Assembly: GCA_029532415.1 (NCBI GenBank)
Contig: JAQOTA010000050.1
Coordinates: 4,402,001 to 4,466,000 of the forward strand
Source: Marasmius tenuissimus
Taxonomy: Eukaryota; Basidiomycota; Agaricomycetes; Agaricales; Marasmiaceae
Direction of reading: 5' to 3'
Length of the DNA stretch: 64,000 nucleotides
Shown: one piece after another, positions 42,485 through 54,018 of the stretch
How the letters are laid out: every line of letters starts with the position of its first letter
Position numbering within the stretch: the stretch's first letter is position 1
Program-made: the position numbers and the translations under genes
Notes under the pieces: model-generated
Databases searched by the model: none
Seen by the model: the letters and a program-made list of their open reading frames with translations, nothing else
What the model was told of the DNA's origin: nothing

Positions 42485-43736
42485 CTGGCCTATATGTTTG
42501 GGACTGGTAGCCTCAAACTTGCCATCCCCTTTGAAGCAAACTCCTTTTATCGATGAACAGACTAGCTTTCTTCTAATCTAATACTTATGATGACCGTTAC
42601 CACTGTTCAAAAGGAACAATCAGACGTCGTGGAACCCGTCCCAGCATCCTCCACTCCAACGTCGTACGCATCTTTCGCTACCTTTATTCGGAAAGCAGTT
42701 ATATGGATAGCGACATCCCGGACAGCATATGTGGTGACAATTCCCTCTCCAGCAACCTCTTGAGCGACAGAAGATGGATTTTGTACTGCCTTCGTACTCA
42801 GGCCGCGGCAAATGTCGAAAAACCCTGCTTACTCCAGGTCCCATATGGAAAGCTTCGCACCAAACCAACGTTGGGGGTGAGGCTCCATTGTATCTTGGGT
42901 CTGGTGGATGGGAGTACGCCCTTACCACATCGCTTCATGCACGAATCAACTAAAACCGTGAAAACATAAAGCACGAAGGTGCGCCCGCTAGCGGGCCTGG
43001 AGCATCTGATTAGCCTTCTCCTTCAAAAACTCTAGCTTGCAGCAGATTGGCTAACAACACCTCTGGTAGCTATGTAAGTACATAACTCGAACAGCCGACG
43101 GACAGCTGCTCCAGGACGTTCTAAACCTGGTGCCGATTTTTTGACAGCACCGTAAAACAGGTGATGATGCAGACGGGTTTCAGGGTGCATCGATTCATCT
43201 CTCGCGCAAGGCTAAGCTAGTATGGCAGCTACAGCTTATTCCAACATGGGGAAGAGAAGGTTCCCTCTAAAAGAAGTGCCGCCAGTTTGTATAGCGCTCG
43301 TAGCAAGGCTCCAATTGATGCACATTCAGCTTATGCCGGACACTAGTCGCCCATGCGGCGGGAAGAGCATAGCGAAGCTCTGTTCGAATCTCATACCAGA
43401 TATGATGGCAGTCACTTCTTTCGACGTGAGAGACTTCGTTGAGAAAAATTTGCTGTGGCAAGTTATCGTTTCCACATGGGACTACAGGGAGCATCTTGAT
43501 GATCTATGAACTACCACCCGTACCCCCCCACCCCACATTTTCGCTGACGCTAAGGAGGTTGACGCTGGGCCACAGGGCAGGCCTTCAGGAAGCTGACTCC
43601 CCTGACGGTGAGAGTCAGCCATCGTGTGAGCTTTCCCTATTTTCCCTGAGGTCCTCAAGGTCTGTTGGGAAAGAATCGATGATATACATATATGCAAACT
43701 GCGCAACAGACTAAGAAAGCTCGGATGGGTGTACCT
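42485..43736. other. Intergenic, no supported gene
   Basis: 1.25 kb between the ARFRP1-like gene and the end of the cyclophilin gene. A 58-codon ATG frame (42587-42763, with VVEPVPASSTPTSYASF and a short hydrophobic stretch) is the only candidate and has no recognised relative. A 14-bp perfect palindrome lies at 42983-42996. Otherwise nothing was recognised. Confidence 0.4.
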
Positions 43737-45268
43737 TCATCTATGCCGGCGCCTGTAGTCATCGTCACGTCCGTAATCCTCGTCGCGTCGACTCCCTCGA
43801 TCTCGTCTATCCCCATCTCTGTCCGAGCCTCTTCTAGGACTCCGAGACCGAGAGCGTCTTCTCCTCGAGTCTCTTTCCCTACTCCTTCGACGTGAGCTGC
43901 TTCCCGGCACATCGAAAACCATTCCGTATTTCGAATCGCGACCGTAGCCTTCTTCTTCTTCTCGATATCGCCGTGTCTTGACCAGATCATCACGTCCAGC
44001 AAAACTGCCTCCACCATTTCTTGAGTACTTGGGCCCTCGTTTGATGTCATTTGACCAAGATCCATTGGTTTTCGCGACGGACTGTGAGCTGAAGTGTTTG
44101 ATTAGTCAGAGCACGCGAATGCGAGAAAGAGAACGTACAAATCTACCCATATCCGCCTATCGTCAACCAGTACGTTCTGCATCTTGAAGTAGGCCTGTTA
44201 AGTTGAGTTGAGTATCACAGCGACTAGGGAAAACCATGTCCTCCTACCTGTTCAGCTTCCTCCCTTTTGTCGAACTCGATGAAAGCGTACTGCAGCGAAT
44301 CGCCCGTCTTCTTGTCCCGGATGACCTGACAACTCATGATCGTCCCAAACCGAGAGAATATGAGCTCCAAGTCCTCATCTCTGGTGACCGGATTCAGCTT
44401 GCAAACAAATAACACGTTCTCCGGTGGTCTAACATTGGCAAATGGAAGGTCTCCGACCATCTCCAACGTAAGAGCTGATGCTGCTGCTGCTTTCTCTCGC
44501 CTGATACGTTCTTCCTCCTCCTCGGGTAGCGTTTCGAGCGGGTCTTCATCTTCAGCGATTCGGGTCGAGTTATCCGTCGGCTTTACAGGAGGTGAATCGG
44601 GCACCACTAAGCCTGGTGGATCAGGGAACGGATCGTCTGTAGTAGAGAATGAGTGAAAGTCGGAGTTCAGGAGCAAAACGCACCTAACACAACTACATGT
44701 CGAATCCTAACATCCTTCAACGGCCTGCAATCTTGGTCCACGAAAACATCGTTCAACTTGTCCAGGGTATCCAATCCTTCAACGACATGTCCAAACACGG
44801 CGTGCTTTCCGTCAAGATATTCGATGTTGTCGGCCAATGTTAAGAAGAATTGACTGCCGCAACCACCCTCGCTATTTCCGTCTATTGAAGGAGCAACTGC
44901 CATTGAAACTGTGCCTTTTGTGGTGTGCTTCAGTTTGGGTCGAATTTCCGGAGCGAAATATCGTGGCACAGACGATGAATTCGGTGATTTTGAGGCTATA
45001 TGTGACCATACTGACTCCCCTCCCTGACCAGTGGCGGACGGGTCACCAACTTGAGCAAGAAAATCCTTCGAGACTAGTATATGAATTCAGTTGTCAATAT
45101 TTGGAGGTTTGAAACGCGAGAAACGAGAAACTTGCCATTGAAGAAGGCGTTCAGGTTGTAGTAGTACACCTTGCATAGCTTGAGGAAGTTCTCGCACGTT
45201 TTGGGGCATGCTTCGGTTTCGAGGTCGATGACAAGGTCACCAAGTGAGGTCTCGAAGAGAACCGACAT
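43737..45268 (-). CDS. CYP6: Cyclophilin-RRM peptidyl-prolyl isomerase (PPIL4/Cyp6 type)
   Basis: The ATG at 45268 opens [20 protein letters not shown] and [13 protein letters not shown], the cyclophilin N-terminus. Following exons contain [64 protein letters not shown] and [11 protein letters not shown] linker with [17 protein letters not shown] leads to an [23 protein letters not shown] (RNP2), [20 protein letters not shown] and LQYAFIEF (RNP1). The C-terminus is Arg/Ser/Asp-rich ([20 protein letters not shown]). This order, cyclophilin then RRM then RS-like tail, is that of human PPIL4, S. pombe Cyp6 and plant CYP59, which link to transcription and splicing. The active site lacks the Arg of canonical cyclophilins, as in the family. 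The ATG is 82 bp from that of the divergent hydrolase gene. Confidence 0.9.
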
Positions 45269-45350
45269 TTCCGACTCGTCGTGGTGGCCGTTGCGGTTCA
45301 ATTCATGGCAGGGTCACAGCCACCGGCAAACTGCCTCTTCCCAGTTCGTC

Positions 45351-46801
45351 ATGCTCAAGAGTTCCCTGCTGAGAACCAAGTTCAATGTAGCTTCAAGGAC
45401 GCTGTTCTCCCAGGTCGGTAGAAATGGTATGTGCCTATATATGCTGAATTTTCTATGGTCCCTAACAAACTTTGCATAGCTGGAGCGTACCGAGATTACG
45501 CGACCGTTTTCAGCCTGAACTCGATAGAACCCGTTCCTCTACGGTTTGACAAAGTACCTGGAATGGTCAAAGACCCCCACGATTCGAGTCAAATGATTGA
45601 GTCCAACAAACCTCCGATTGTATTCGTGCATGGACTGCTGTACGTGCTCGAACCTGTTCACTAAATCATCTCCGTCTCATCGCGTAGCCACTGGCAGCGG
45701 CTCGAAACGGAACTGGACGTCGATAAGCAAAATGTTTGCTCGCGCATCGAATAGGCCCGTCTACTCCGTTGTATGTGCTATGGGTACTATTGTCATGCGC
45801 GAGGCATCTCACACTCAAGCATCCGCACTTGCCAGGACCTTCGGAACCACGGGGACTCACCTCACCAGAGACCACATACCTACGAAGCAATGACCACCGA
45901 CCTCTTTCATTTCTTTGAAACGCACAAGCTTAAGGAAGCTACTCTGATAGGCCACTCCATGTACGTCTTCATTCACCTCAGACGTTTCCGACGCTCTAAA
46001 TGCACTTCAGTATAGGGGAGGAAAAGCCGCAATGGCCATGGCACTTCATCCAGACCTACCCAAAGACACGCTCTCAGAAGTAGTCATTGAAGACATCGCA
46101 CCTTCACGGGGAAGTTTGTCATCAGAGTTCCGGGCTTACATCGAGACTATGCAACGCATTCAAGACACCCGCGTAAAAACGAGAAAAGAGGCCACGGATA
46201 TGATGTTGAAGATAGAACCGGTGAGAGCCACTACATTTTCTTCCATAACACCTTGAACCCCCACTCAAATTCCTTTCCTGCAGGATATCAACGTCGTCAG
46301 CTTCTTACTCACGAACCTGATTACAGGGAAATCCGGTCCTGACGATCATGTCAAATTCCGAGTTCCTTTGGACATTCTGAACGAGCACTTCGAGGATCTG
46401 GGTTCTTTCCCCTACAGCCCGGGAGAAGTCAAATGGGACGGTCGTATTCTGTTTGTCAAAGGAAGCAAAAGCGCGTAAGTCGTCACCCTTATTCCATCCT
46501 TAGCTGGCGGATCCTGACCTCCTCTATAAAGATTTATAAACCGAAAGAACATACCAATTGCTCAGCAGTTCTTCCCTAACATGCAGTCCGTTAACCTAGA
46601 TACAGGTCACTGGGGTAAGACTGAATGTACTATGCGTATTCTCCCTAACTAACGACCGTTTTCCTGGGGCTCTCAGTTCATGCAGAACGGTAAATGCTCT
46701 CGGTTCAGGGATACGAACTCTGCCAATGACTCACTTTCATTCATAGGCCAATGGAATTCCGAGACGTTGTATTCGACTTTCTGAATCTCGAGAAACAATG
46801 A
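45351..46801 (+). CDS. IMO32: Mitochondrial alpha/beta hydrolase, ABHD11/Imo32 type
   Basis: Exon 1 (45351-45426) encodes MLKSSLLRTKFNVASRTLFS, a classic basic amphipathic mitochondrial presequence. Later exons give YATVFSLNSIEPVPLRFDKV, PPIVFVHGLL (oxyanion strand), ASNRPVYSVDLRNHGDSPHQ, ATLIGHS joined to MGGKAAMAMALHP (nucleophile Ser), VVIEDIAPSRGSLSSEF, ILFVKGSKSAFINRKNIPIA, SVNLDTGHW (catalytic His) and a C-terminal MEFRDVVFDFLNLEKQ. The triad Ser-Asp-His is in place. Human ABHD11 protects 2-oxoglutarate dehydrogenase lipoylation; yeast Imo32 is a matrix protein of the same fold. The first-exon ATG was preferred over an upstream ATG (about 45305) because it alone gives a presequence and splices in frame. 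Confidence 0.85.
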
Positions 46802-47053
46802 GGTTGGACTTCTCGCTGTGTCGATACCCATGCAAGAAGAACACAATCCATTCGCACTAGCTAATCAACAGACTATACTAGAATCCTGTCCGTATTGTAT
46901 AGATCATTCTGATAGACGTTGCTTCAATCTTCCGCTTCTGGGGCGTCAATGGGAGGTATGATCTCAAATATTAGTTGGGTTGTAGGGAGAAAGCGATTCA
47001 CAACATTTGCACTGTCCGGTCCTTGAATTCAACTTCTACTCGTGAGGTGGCGT

Positions 47054-48042
47054 TCACATGAGGGCGATAGTGGCGTTCGTAGCTGCCAGTGATGCTGCGG
47101 ATGCAAATTCTCCTGGAGCATTTGATGTCATGAGGAGACCAACTGTACGCCCACATCAGAGAGGAATGGAGGAACACTGTTGTCGATGACTCACCAATCA
47201 GTCCGAACAAGCCCAAGATACTGCCAAAGACCTCTACAACCAGAATTTTGACGAAGAGGTTGGGGTCGGCGGCGTCAGAGATGGCAGCCGTCGATCCTGT
47301 GATACCAACGCAAATGCCGCAAAGCAAGTTACATGTACCAACAGTTAGACCACCCCAGAAGAGTGAGAATCCTGTTTGGTGTGAAATGAGCGATTGGAAC
47401 TGTGACAAGTTGCGCAACAATTACCGAGGAAGTAGTTTTCGCGGGTGTAAAGTACTTCTTCCGAGACGTTGGCAAGTTTGGCGGAGTAAACAATTCCAAT
47501 GATCTACCAGAGAGTGAAGAAGGTGAGTAGGACCCCAGGACTGGACAGTGTGAGGTTACATACAACACCGTAAATGGCCACGACTTCGCAGAAGATGACA
47601 CTGTCATGGTACGCATGAGTGAAATCGTCCTAATTCAGGTCGGTGTGTCTTCACCTAATCAAGTTCTTGGTCGTGATACGCGGAGCACGGACACCTCCAC
47701 CGAGAATTGAAGCACCAGTGATGAACATACCCCTAGCGGATGGTCGACTCAGCCCATGAACACGTTCGAGCCACTATGTCTACGCACCATGCAGCGCCAA
47801 GAACGCTCAAGCCCAAGCACAATCCGATACCAGTGGCAGCCCACGCAAAAGGGTTTGTTTCCTCCAAGAATCGACCAACATTGAATGCTTCGCCGGAACC
47901 TGCGTCACAAACGCAGCACCAACACGTGAGTTGTACGATTCCTTCCTTGAGCTTCGAGATTATGCATACCAGTAAAGAGAAGGTATAATGCAATGACTAT
48001 GAAGAGAAAAGGGGGGAGACCATAGCTATAATAGTACCCCAT
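47054..48042 (-). CDS. VMA16: V-ATPase proteolipid subunit c'' (Vma16)
   Basis: The ATG at 48042 opens [20 protein letters not shown], the extra first membrane helix of subunit c''. Then come [20 protein letters not shown] and [50 protein letters not shown] with the proton-carrying Glu, [52 protein letters not shown] and a C-terminal tail ending in NATIALM. Five predicted helices and about 210 residues match the family. This subunit sits in the rotary ring of the vacuolar proton pump. It carries several short introns; the last (ending just before VGLLM) was resolved. Confidence 0.92.
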
Positions 48043-49383
48043 GCTGATGGAGGTGAGAGGGAGAGACAGAGGTTGTGTTTACGATTGTTGTGGCATTCAA
48101 CTCCCTCTTCCTCCTTCCTCAATGCGACCAAGTCAGGCTCTCCTCAAATCAGGACGTTCTGCGTGGAAAGGGCCTTACTTCGTCGCTTTTCCGAATCTCA
48201 AGGAAGCCCTCAACAACCATGTCGCTATAAAAACCCAGGCCCGGTCCTGTACGATACTCCCGAATTTTGTCGGGTGCGTCATGTCTATTGAACAGTACAA
48301 GGCGTTTGTTCATTTTAAACCCGCTACAGGATTCGTTTCCTCGTGCACAACGGAAAGGACTACCTACCCGTGCTGGTATCACCGGATATGGTAGGGCATA
48401 AATTGGGAGAGTTTTCACATACGAAGAAGGCGTTCTCGTACAAGTGCGCATGCCCAATTCCATTCAACATCTTTTATTTTACTGACATCTGTCTAGGTCA
48501 AAAAAGTAGACATCCACTCCCATATCCACCTTGTTCCTATCATATGGTCAATTAATCGAGGCATGAGCGAGGCGCGCGCGAGACCTGCAAGAGGTGTGCA
48601 GAGGTGTGCAGTTCTGGGCGTGCTGGTTACCACAAGACTTCCAAGAGTCAACGTCAACTTCGTTGAGGCTCTTGCATCTGAGCTACGGTGTCCATTTGCA
48701 AAGACACCCTGTAACACCACGACCCTCCACGAACCATGGCGTAGTTCATCTGCAGGTTGACCCTCACTCGTTTGCCTCACCATCTTACGTCGCTCCCCCG
48801 TCCTTGGTCATCTCCGACCCTCAATTCCTGGGCTCGGGTCTATATCAACCCATATCCTATTAATGAATTGCCAAGTGCCTGAGGGAGAGAGCGACGATGC
48901 TGTAGAGGTCTCATGAACGTTGGAAGCCTTGGACTGCAATGTATCATCGATTCTAATTCCTGTTGTGATCTTCATTGGGACACTATCTCAACATGCTCCC
49001 TTCCATCAACAACACGCTATACCGTGTACGACACTGATTACCTTGAGAAGGACTTCAATGAGCTTTCAATAATAGATCTCCGGGTTCGAATGCGGACGTT
49101 GAACTCGAGTCAGAAACTCTAGTCGGTACAACTTTGTAGAGCTTTCATTGCCTCAGTATAGCTCATCCCGCCTCGGGCGTTCTTATGAGAAATCTCGCCG
49201 GGTCCAGTTAGCACAGCATGTCTCCGCTGAAAAAAAATGAAGGTTTAGAAGCGCTCCGATTTGCCACAGAGACACCGCCTCCGGATACCGGCACGCCAGT
49301 CGTATTTACTATTTATACACCCAAGCTTGTTGTATTGAAGAAACCATCACCCATACCAACTCTTGATATCTCCACGTAAAGCC
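48043..49383. other. Intergenic, promoters of two divergent genes
   Basis: 1.34 kb between VMA16 and the VWA gene. A 104-codon minus frame with an ATG (48463) has no recognisable domain. A 10-base tandem duplication (GAGGTGTGCA twice) lies near 48592. No mobile element was recognised. Confidence 0.4.
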
Positions 49384-50901
49384 ATGGGCAACTCACCCTC
49401 TAGCTCGCGAAAGAACAGCATATCGAATCCTCGTGCTCTGTCGCGCGACGGGTCGACACGACATCGCAAGGGTGACTTTCTCAATGCATCCCATTCTGGC
49501 CATCGCAGAAGTAGGTCTGCGAATGCTGCCTATTCGCGACGAAATTTGGACCCAGATGTAGTTCAAAACCCACCGCCACCATATTCGCGGACGCCTCCTG
49601 CATATCTCGAAGACCTCAAATATGGCTCGAAACCATTCAAGGGCTCGCGTTCTTCGATTTCGTTGTCTCCCAGTTCGAGTTCTGTCGAGTCCGAGAAAAA
49701 AAGTGGGCTCTCCTCTTTGAACTTATCGAAAATACTCATCGTTTCTTGACCTCTTTTTTTCTTTGAACTTATTGTAGGACAATCCTCGAGTTGTACGTTG
49801 CAAACTTTGTCGTCACAATTCGTCTGTATGGTATTGACGACCTAAACCTCTTACAGACCTTCGGCAACCTGTGCGACAAAAAACTATGGACGACGTTCTG
49901 AGAACGTTGAAAAAATACGACATTGTCATTGTCGTCGATGATTCCAGCTCGATGATAGGCCCCCGTTGGAAAGAGGTAATTTGTTCATTTTGTGATATCT
50001 ACATATCACCTCCTTGAACACAGCCTGACAACACCTCAAGGCACGGAAAGCGCTAGCCGAGCTGGCAAGTCAAGCGCGACGGTTCGATACCGATGGCATC
50101 GACATCTACTTCCTCAACGACGAGCGGGAGGGTCTAAGAATGACAGTATGTTACGGCGCTTGATTTACTCTGGTTCATGATGACTGAGTCTGTTGGCTAT
50201 TTTTGTCAGGACGAGAACGCAGTGTATGCACTATTCGATCAGGTAGAGCCTCGAGGTGTTACACCGATAGGGGAAAGGCTGGAAAGCCTCCTCCAACCGT
50301 ATCTACGGGAACTAGAAGCTGCAGGAAACACTGCACAAGCTTTGAAGGAGATAAAACCTGTCAACTATCTCATCATCACAGACGGCGCACCTAGTAAGGA
50401 TAATCTTTTGCTTGTCGCCGATGTCCTCGCTCAATGACTATCTAGCCGATGATCCCGAGAGTGTGATAGCTCATGCAGCACGACGCTTGGACGAAAAACA
50501 CTTCCCGCTATCGCAGGTCAGACTTGTGCTAGCTTCTACCCTCCGACTTTTTCTAACCGCTAGATTGTCGGCTCTAGGTCGGAATTCAATTTGTGCAAAT
50601 TGGTCGATCCTCAAGTGCCGCACGCTACTTGCGGGATCTTGACGACCAGCTCGCCTTTAGACATAACTTAAAACGAGTGAGTATCCCGGAGGGCCTTGCA
50701 CGTTCCTTCTAACTCCTATTCTTCTAGGATATCGTTGACACGACCAGATATATTGGACAAAATTTGAATGCTGATGCATTAGTGAAGATTCTTTTGGGTG
50801 GTATCAACCGTCGCGTGGATAACGAAGGCGCGGGGGTATTCCATGAGGATGTCGACCTCTCTCCTACAACGCCCATTGTTCGACTGGAAGGCACATTTTG
50901 A
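49384..50901 (+). CDS. von Willebrand factor A domain protein
   Basis: Starts MGNSPSSSRKNSISNPRALS, then about 110 residues rich in Ser, Arg and Pro (DVVQNPPPPYSRTPPAYLED). The VWA domain follows: RTLKKYDIVIVVDDSSSM carries the metal-binding D-x-S-x-S (MIDAS) motif, then ARKALAELASQARRFDTDGI, DIYFLNDEREG, DENAVYALFDQVEPRGVTPI (the MIDAS Thr), YLIITDGAP and VGIQFVQIGRSSSAARYL. It ends DLSPTTPIVRLEGTF. Mushroom genomes carry many such intracellular VWA proteins of unknown role; ligand binding through a divalent cation is expected. The MGNS start fits N-myristoylation followed by basic residues. Exon borders at 49740-49880 are uncertain. Confidence 0.82.
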
Positions 50902-51327
50902 AAAATCCCGTATCCCTTTCTCGCTCTTGCTATGCGGCAGCCTTCGTATTAACATATGTAGCACAAGGATCAACCGGAAGTAAAATATGTAAATTTACTG
51001 TATTTCAGTGTAGCTTAATACCGACTCTTTCTCTCTTCTGTACCTGATTTCACATTAGTTCAGTTTGTAATGTCTTCACGAAAAGCTTTGTGCATCAAGT
51101 CGCACGGAATTTGCCGATCTATTGGACGTGGGCCGTGTGCGTACAAGATTCCATCGAACCTCTAATCCCGCTCAGCTTGACTTTTCCTCAAGTCTCCTGG
51201 TAGCAACTTGTAGATCGAGTGTGTTAAAGGAAGAGTCTAAGTACCTTTTTACACGTGATGACGCGCTCAGACTCACAAGCTGAAGGAGTCGGACGCGTTG
51301 TTCCTCCTCTTTCCAACCATCATCATT
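50902..51327. other. Intergenic
   Basis: About 425 bases, AT-rich near 51000, with no supported gene. Confidence 0.4.
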
Positions 51328-51660
51328 ATGTCGACCGACCCAGAGAACATTGACCCATCCACGATCGAAATCCCTAGACAGCGTAGACCGAAACGTACAG
51401 GCCTTCAATTTATTGCAGAAAATGGACAAGCCAAGGTAGAGACAAAAAAGAGGGCATATAACCGCAATCCGTGGAACCCTCCGCCATCGTTCAGAGTTGC
51501 ACCCCCAGTACCTTTTACCAATGCAGAAAATGCATCGCCAAAACATGTCTTCAAATTCCATCCTCTCTGCGACGCGCCTTATACCACTATGCTTCCGGGA
51601 TCGAGCTCGACGCGAGACTTGGAGTCCGAATCGCACGGAAACAACGGTCTTCACGTGTAG
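51328..51660 (+). CDS. Possible small hypothetical protein
   Basis: An ATG frame of 110 codons opening MSTDPENIDPSTIEIPRQRR, rich in Pro, Asn and basic residues, with RNPWNPPPSFRVAPPVPF. It ends at a TAG at 51658, but a GTGTAG donor at the stop and a TCTAG acceptor near 51715 could extend it by about ten codons to within 40 bases of the photolyase ATG. It could instead be untranslated leader of the photolyase gene. No domain was recognised. Confidence 0.35.
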   Translation: MSTDPENIDPSTIEIPRQRRPKRTGLQFIAENGQAKVETKKRAYNRNPWNPPPSFRVAPPVPFTNAENASPKHVFKFHPLCDAPYTTMLPGSSSTRDLESESHGNNGLHV

Positions 51661-51781
51661 AATCCGATCTCGAGCTTGTCCGTAACCCAACCTGACATCA
51701 TACGCTTTGTCTAGGAACTCATCAACGCCTGTTTCCCGACCTTATAATCTCCCAGCACCAGTCCACAGCACATCACCGCCA

Positions 51782-53721
51782 ATGGCCAACGCAAGAGTTG
51801 TATACTGGTTCCGAACTGACTTACGCCTGCACGACTCGCCTGCGCTTAAAGCAGCGCTAGACCTCAACCCATCCGTCCTGTGGCCCATCTTCACCTGGGA
51901 TCCTCATTATGTGTATCAAGCTAGAGGAGGAGTCAACCGCTGGCAGTATCTGTACGTCCCCAGTCCTCGCCCATATTCCAAGTATTGATGTACCGCATCT
52001 TCGATGCCAGCCTGGACTGCCAAAACGATCTATCCGAAAGCATACAAAAACTCAACCCCAAGTCCAAGCTCTTCGTGCTGCGTGAGGCACCCCAAACCCT
52101 CTTCCCGAAACTTTTTAAAGCCTGGTCGGTCACACACCTCGTCTTTGAGAAGGATACCGACGCCTACGCGCAGGAACGCGATCGAGTGATCATCGACTTG
52201 GCCAAGAAGGCTGGCGTGGAAGTCATAACACGGTGTGGACGCACGCTCTGGGACAGTGATGAAGTAGTCGCTCAGAACGGCGGGAAGCCGACCATGTCTA
52301 TCTCGCAGCTCCAGAGTGCAGGTCGCAAAGTGGGCGAGATACCCCGGCCCATCGAAGCCCCTAAGTCGTTACCTGACCCTGGAGAGATGCCTGTTGAGTT
52401 TGACCACGAAATCCCGGACGTTGGACCTGATTTGAATGGACCTCTCCGGAGCGATGGAAAGGACGACAAGTCTTACGCCTACAATATTGCCGGACTCAAG
52501 GGTGACTTCGCCATCGAAACTCTAGAAGAACTTGGTTTCCCTCCCGCAACAACCCCACATCGTGGTGGAGAGACGCTCGCTCTCAAGAGGCTCGATGAGA
52601 TTCTTTCGGACGAAGACTACACAGCGACGTTCCGGAAACCACAAACCAGTCCTGCGGCGTTCGAACCAGTATCCACTACCCTTCTGTCCCCATACCTCCA
52701 TTTCGGCGCGCTGTCTCCCCGTCTTTTCTATTGGCGAGTCCAAGATGTCATCTCCAAGCGCAAGGACGCGAGCTCCCCTCCTGAAAGCTTGACTGGGCAG
52801 CTTTTGTTCAGGGATATGTACTTCGCTGCACAAGCCGCCGTCGGCCCTTCCTTCACCCAAACAGTCGATAATCCCTACGTGCGTTTCGTCCCCTGGCACC
52901 TCCCCACACTCCCCGATCCCTCTTCTAAGCATGAAAGGACGTACCACATCGACAACTCCGAAGCGGAAACCTGGTTTCAGCGGTATAAGCTTGGGGTCAC
53001 CGGGTTCCCCTGGATCGATGCTCTGATGCGACAACTCCGCCACGAAGGATGGATTCACCATCTGGGTCGACACGCTCTTGCTTGTTTCCTGACTCGAGGC
53101 GGGTGTTACATCCATTGGGAACGCGGAGCTGAAGTCTTCGCTGAGCTGCTTCTGGACCACGAACCGGCATGCAATGCGGGGAACTGGCAGTGGTTGAGTT
53201 GTACTGCGTTCTTCAGCCAGTATTATCGGTGCTACAGTCCCGTGTCGTTTGGAAGGAAGTGGGATCCCGAGGGGAAATTGATCAGGAAGTGGGTGCCCGA
53301 GTTGGCGAAGTTGGATAAGAAGTATATCTATGAGCCGTGGAAGGCAGATAAGCAGGCGTTGAAGAAGGCGGGTGTGAGGATTGAGGGTGATGGATTGGGA
53401 GAGACGGAAGAGGGAACGTATCCAGAGCCGATGTTCGACTTTAATGAAAGGAGGGGCAAGTGCATCGCGGGGATGAAGAAGGCGTATCAGGTTGGGTTAA
53501 AGGGGGATGACGAAAAAGTGAAGGATGGGACCTGGGCGGAGCTATTCAAGGGTGACCCTGAGGCGGAGGTTCAGGACAGAGGGGATGAGGACGAGGACGA
53601 GGACGAGGATGATGACGGCGCACATGCAGACGATGCCGAGCACGGAGCACACAGAGGTAAAAAGAGAGGAAAGGAAAAGCAAGGACCAATGGATAAGTTT
53701 GTGAAGAAGCAAAAGAAATGA
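51782..53721 (+). CDS. Cryptochrome/photolyase family, (6-4) photolyase type
   Basis: Exons 51782-51951 and 52011-53721 join in frame to 626 residues. The N-terminal alpha/beta domain starts ARVVYWFRTDLRLHDSPALK. The FAD domain holds TLLSPYLHFGALSPRLFYWR, LLFRDMYFAAQAAVGPSF, GVTGFPWIDALMRQLRHEGW, IHHLGRHALACFLTRGG with the two active-site His of (6-4) photolyases, ELLLDHEPACNAGNWQWLSC and YSPVSFGRKWDPEG. The Trp residues of the electron-transfer chain appear present (W in FPWIDAL, EGWIHH and NWQWLS). This enzyme uses light to repair pyrimidine (6-4) photoproducts, or may act as an animal-type cryptochrome. After residue 560 there is an acidic run, then KKRGKEKQGPMDKFVKKQKK, a basic, probably nuclear-targeting tail. 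Confidence 0.92.
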
Positions 53722-54018
53722 GTTTTCAGAAGTAACTCGTCTCTCCTTGTCCCCTTTTCGTTTGGGGGCGGTTTCTAAGGGAATCTTTGTTTGTAGTCCT
53801 ACATTCCAGTTGTACACCAGGATCGTAAACTAGGTATAAATATGGAGGCTCCTGTTGCCATGGGTCGGTTTAGTTATAAGTTAAGGGTAATTAGGATGAG
53901 GAGATTGTTTCCGGTATACTTTTACTTTTCCGCCTTGACAGAACAGCTGCAAGACCTGGTTGGGATGCATGTGAGCATATCTATGATCTCTCCCTGGCGA
54001 GCGATGGACTCACCGCAC

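Noticed and set aside
42620..42928. Cys-rich 102-codon minus-strand frame
   Set aside because: No signal peptide, and cysteine spacing does not match a known secreted or zinc-binding family.
42983..42996. Perfect 14-bp palindrome GCCCGCTAGCGGGC
   Set aside because: Short, single, far from a start codon and without a following T run; no function can be argued.
43370..43400. GTTCGAATC, another tRNA B-box-like string
   Set aside because: No cloverleaf can be drawn around it.
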